A stretch of DNA of 64,000 bases, taken from positions 3,038,001 to 3,102,000 of the forward strand of contig OZ220464.1 in NCBI GenBank assembly GCA_965115825.1, read 5' to 3'. Below the pieces are notes generated by a model. That model had not been told where the DNA came from. It did no database searches and was given only the letters and a program-made list of their open reading frames with translations. Of the stretch, positions 61,147-64,000 are shown one piece after another. The position numbers and the translations under genes were made by a program. How positions within the stretch are numbered: position 1 is the first letter of the stretch; each line of letters begins with the position of its first letter. This DNA comes from Bin87 sp965115825. GTDB lineage: Bacteria > Chloroflexota > Dehalococcoidia > Lucifugimonadales > UBA3495.

Positions 61147-61326
61147 ATGAGTGACATATACGACATCTTTCAACACCACTACAGGGTTCTACTCAATAAG
61201 GAGCCGGTTCATTTCAGTACCCTGAACGTGGACCTTGCTGACCGACACCGCATACGACCAGGAATCTTGCAAGGTTTGCTTGCTGAACTTAACCTTGCAA
61301 GGCCAGCAGGCAGACCGCAGACTTAA
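61147..61326 (+). CDS. Small protein, unknown, possibly a gene fragment
   Basis: 59 residues from ATG 61147 with a perfect caaggaggaatc ribosome site: MSDIYDIFQHHYRVLLNKEP, then VHFSTLNVDLADRHRIRPGI and a short Arg/Pro end. The open frame extends upstream to 61003 (MLDHQETTFQAILYQTCVPA) without a clear ribosome site. Its 3' end overlaps in another phase the methyltransferase scrap, so the true protein may have been longer before the frame broke. Function unknown. Confidence 0.35.
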   Translation: MSDIYDIFQHHYRVLLNKEPVHFSTLNVDLADRHRIRPGILQGLLAELNLARPAGRPQT

Positions 61327-61492
61327 GCAAATCCGCGACGCCTTCCGCAGAGAGATTGACGATGAAAAGTGGCAGCGAATGCGGAGCAGCCGCACACTGC
61401 CTTTCAAACCGCCGGCGGCAGGCGGCAAAGTGGCCGTAAAGGTCGTCGACCGAACCGGCGTCGAGCACATGAAGGTGCTGAACATAGGGTAG
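61235..61492 (+). pseudogene. C-terminal remnant of a Mod-like DNA methyltransferase
   Basis: 85 codons: RRLKQIRDAFRREIDDEKWQ, MRSSRTLPFKPP then GGKVAVKVVDRTGVEHMKVL and stop. The ordered K-x-x-I-R-x-A-F, L-P-F-x-P-P, K-V-A-V-K-V-V-D and final M-x-V-L strands match the tails of type III Mod-like methyltransferases as I know them. No catalytic part precedes it. A shorter related scrap is at 18789-18850, beside the capsid-like gene. Confidence 0.45.
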
Positions 61493-61544
61493 CGGCCATC
61501 GTCGCAGGTCAGTACACCACATCTAACCTGCGTAGGAGCGCTCC

Positions 61545-64000
61545 ATGAAAATAGCCGGCGTCGACTTCCCTGAACAACTGCTGAACGCCTTGCGGGACGG
61601 CCGCCTGGTGGTTTTCGCCGGCGCCGGCGTATCAATGGGCGCGCCGGCTCATCTGCCAAGCTTCCGCCGGCTGGCGGAGAAGGTAGCCGATGGCACAGGA
61701 CAGTTCATCGGAAACGACGAACCTGAAGATAGGTTCCTGGGGCGTCTGAAAGACCGCGGCACAGATGTGCACCGTATCGCCGCTGATGTTCTGCAACCGG
61801 ATGCGTCCAAACCAACGGAACTACACCGCAACCTGCTCCGGCTGTACGGCGCGCCGGACGATGTGCGAATAGTCACCACCAACTTTGACCTGCTGTTTGA
61901 GCAGTCTGCCGCCGCGCTGTTTCACTCAGATCCCCAACTTTTCCAGGGGCCGGCGTTGCCGGTGGGCAGCCGCTTTCAGGGTATCGTACACCTTCACGGC
62001 TCAGTGGCGAATCCGAAGGAAATGGTTCTCACACATCGTGACTTCGGACGCGCTTATTTGACCGAATCCGACGGCTGGGCGCGGCGGTTCCTGGTCGACC
62101 TCTTCACAAACTATACGGTGTTGTTCGTAGGCTACAGCCACAGCGACACCATAATGACCTACCTGACGCCGGCGCTGCCGCCGGACGCTGCACAGCGTCG
62201 CTTCGCCCTGATTGGCGATCAGAGCGATCAGCCGGAACGGTGGCAACGATTAGGCATACAGCCAATAGTGTTCCATCAGGAAAACGATAACGACTTTCGC
62301 AGGTTAGATGACGCGATAAAAGGACTTGCGGACTACGTAAGACGCGGCATCCTGGACTGGCAGCAAGAGATAAGCGCAATAGCAGGCGGACACCCGCCCA
62401 TTGACGACGAAAGCGCCGCCATCATCGAGCACGCCTTGGCGAATCCAGACCTTACACGCTTTTTCGTTGAAGCAGCGACATTGCCTGAATGGCTTGACTG
62501 GCTGGAACGCCGAAAGCGCTTGGACGCTTTGTTTCGCGAAGAAAAGCTGAACCAAACAGACCGGCAACTCTCGTTCTGGCTCACCCGCAATTTCGCAATC
62601 CGATACTGCGACAGAGTATTCTCCCTGATTGAGCGACACTCAGAGATGGTAAACCCTCGGCTGTGGGTCTCGCTATGTCATTGCCTAAGCCAAAAAAACG
62701 ACGTAGAATTGGATGCGTCGACCCTTACCAAATGGGTTCATTTCCTGATGATTTCGGTCCCGCCATACAGCCACTCTCTCCATGTAGACATGAGGTTACA
62801 CAGATTGGCCGAAGCCTGCGCCGACCACGGCGCGCTCCAAAGCCTATTGCTGGTCTACGATGCAATAACGGCGAGGCAAAATCCAGTACGCTATAGTAGT
62901 GCAGAACAGACATACTCAGGCCAGCGGGATTTAATGAATCAACATAATATGCAGATCCTCTGGCAAAATTGTCTCCAACCTCACTTGCCAGAGGTCGCCT
63001 ACTCGTTGCTTGAGCGTACTACGATGCGACTGGAAGAACGCCACGCATTGATGCAAGCTTGGGGGTATGCAGAAGGCCATTACGGAACGGACAGTTACAG
63101 ACGGACGGCTATCGAACTGCATTCGCAGGACGAATACCCTAAATGCAGCAGCGGTATCGATGCTTTGATTAACGTAGCCCGCGACTGCTTGGAATGGATG
63201 GCGGCGAACGATCCGAGATACATTAGCAATTGGTGCGACCGCTTCGTAGGTTCTACTGCTCCTCTGTTGCGGAGATTGGCAATTCATGCTGTGTCGGCTC
63301 GTCGAGACCTGTCCGACGACGACAAAATCGCGTGGTTGCTGCAACGTTGCGACGTGAATGAAGCCGTAGCCCGACACGAGATATTCAGAGCCGCTGCCAC
63401 CGCGTATCCGCAAACAGGCGCTCATCAGCGCACGGCCCTCATTACAGCGATTTCCGAATACCAGGCGCCTGAAACAGGCTACGACGACCCTCTGCCCCGC
63501 CTGTCGGCATATCACCATTTCAGGTGGTTCCACTGGTTGACCACTGCTGCGCCGGACTGTGCAATAGCCAAAGCAGCGTTGGACGGCGTGTGGGGACAGT
63601 ACCCGGAATTCGCTCCCACAGAACACCCTGGCCCTAACCTCTGGACACACGCTAGTCCTTGGGTAGAGATTGCCCAAACGCTGTTGGAAAAATCTGCGGT
63701 AGAAGCATTGCCAGACCTGTTAGAGGCACTACAAACGGCAGAACCGCATGAGCGTGGGGATATACTGACCGCAGTCAGCAAAGCGGCCCAAGAAAATCTA
63801 AGTTGGGGTCTCAACCTGGCTGACGCCTTAGCCGAATCCGGAACGTGGGATTCAGAATTGTGGCGCAGCCTGATTAACGCTTGGGCGACGGAAGAGATCG
63901 ATGAAGACAATGCGGAACGACTGCTATCGCACCTGTCGGTCGGAAAGATGCACCATCATTACCCGCATGAAATCGCCAATGCTCTACGCAACCTGGCGCA
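61545..64000 (+). CDS. Large SIR2-domain protein (DUF4020-like architecture), 3' end beyond the window
   Basis: At least 818 residues, open from ATG 61545 to the right edge. The N-terminal SIR2 domain has GAGVS (residues 26-30), TTNFD (111-115), HLHGS (149-153, the catalytic His) and VGYSHSD (195-201). These are the NAD-binding and catalytic signatures of defence-type sirtuins, which destroy NAD+ on phage infection. The rest is a long alpha-helical repeat-like region with many W/L/H residues (for example RRLAIHAVSARRDLSDDDK), resembling SIR2-DUF4020 proteins. The helical part is expected to sense phage proteins or inhibit the SIR2 domain until triggered. It begins 53 bases after the methyltransferase scrap. 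Its C-terminus and any partner gene are unseen. Confidence 0.8.
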   Translation, partial: MKIAGVDFPEQLLNALRDGRLVVFAGAGVSMGAPAHLPSFRRLAEKVADGTGQFIGNDEPEDRFLGRLKDRGTDVHRIAADVLQPDASKPTELHRNLLRLYGAPDDVRIVTTNFDLLFEQSAAALFHSDPQLFQGPALPVGSRFQGIVHLHGSVANPKEMVLTHRDFGRAYLTESDGWARRFLVDLFTNYTVLFVGYSHSDTIMTYLTPALPPDAAQRRFALIGDQSDQPERWQRLGIQPIVFHQENDNDFRRLDDAIKGLADYVRRGILDWQQEISAIAGGHPPIDDESAAIIEHALANPDLTRFFVEAATLPEWLDWLERRKRLDALFREEKLNQTDRQLSFWLTRNFAIRYCDRVFSLIERHSEMVNPRLWVSLCHCLSQKNDVELDASTLTKWVHFLMISVPPYSHSLHVDMRLHRLAEACADHGALQSLLLVYDAITARQNPVRYSSAEQTYSGQRDLMNQHNMQILWQNCLQPHLPEVAYSLLERTTMRLEERHALMQAWGYAEGHYGTDSYRRTAIELHSQDEYPKCSSGIDALINVARDCLEWMAANDPRYISNWCDRFVGSTAPLLRRLAIHAVSARRDLSDDDKIAWLLQRCDVNEAVARHEIFRAAATAYPQTGAHQRTALITAISEYQAPETGYDDPLPRLSAYHHFRWFHWLTTAAPDCAIAKAALDGVWGQYPEFAPTEHPGPNLWTHASPWVEIAQTLLEKSAVEALPDLLEALQTAEPHERGDILTAVSKAAQENLSWGLNLADALAESGTWDSELWRSLINAWATEEIDEDNAERLLSHLSVGKMHHHYPHEIANALRNLA

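Overview
The window is high-GC bacterial DNA that combines conserved housekeeping and metabolic genes with two defence-rich accessory regions. The organism is most likely a member of the Chloroflexota. The pointers are a DUF2298/YYY membrane protein (a family known mainly from Chloroflexota and Archaea), a molybdo-flavoprotein hydroxylase operon, paired amidases, short intergenic gaps and many GTG/TTG starts. This is inference; the window holds no rRNA marker and I saw no tRNA gene.

Layout. 1-1.4 kb: the tail of a retaining glycosyltransferase and a phosphonoacetate-hydrolase-like phosphatase. 1.4-21.4 kb: an accessory island with a transposase, a giant inverted repeat, a possible toxin-antitoxin-like operon, a capsid-like protein, a transposase scrap, a TIR-domain pseudogene and a DUF4258-like protein. 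21.6-47.1 kb: core genes. These are ligA, a PPOX protein, a DsbA-like/rnc/ftsY/YYY operon, a nitroreductase, a split TPP decarboxylase, a 2-oxo acid dehydrogenase E1alpha/E1beta/E2 operon with lipB, an aminotransferase, a three-subunit molybdenum hydroxylase, surE and an amidase operon. 47.5-53.8 kb: envelope proteins, small regulators and a second transposase. 54-64 kb: a second defence region with a PLD-SNF2 helicase translationally coupled to an Eco57I-type methyltransferase, a DNA-methyltransferase remnant and a large SIR2 protein that runs off the window.

The most striking structure is the inverted repeat at 4861-10890 / 11700-16437. Each arm carries a tyrosine recombinase followed by a PLD-SNF2 helicase. 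The arms meet at two tail-to-tail ORFs resembling the target-recognition part of Eco57I/TaqI-type methyltransferases. These share an identical first half (131 codons) and have different second halves. Arm lengths agree exactly (4738 bp) once two events in the left arm are discounted: a 57-bp deletion that removes the helicase DEAH box, and a 1349-bp insertion carrying a nucleotidyltransferase-HEPN gene with a duplicated 76-bp end. The left helicase has also swapped its C-terminus for a domain shared with a stand-alone protein at 18.9 kb whose pattern recalls an HK97-type capsid protein. No methyltransferase catalytic body lies next to these recognition modules, so what they specify is open. 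The layout resembles a recombinase-driven specificity-switching locus.

Other points of interest: a DsbA-like gene with an in-frame TGA at the expected catalytic cysteine (candidate selenoprotein), a 26-base G run inside a small XRE regulator gene, and a complete small transcription unit (promoter, leader, 55-codon gene, hairpin) between the hydroxylase operon and surE.
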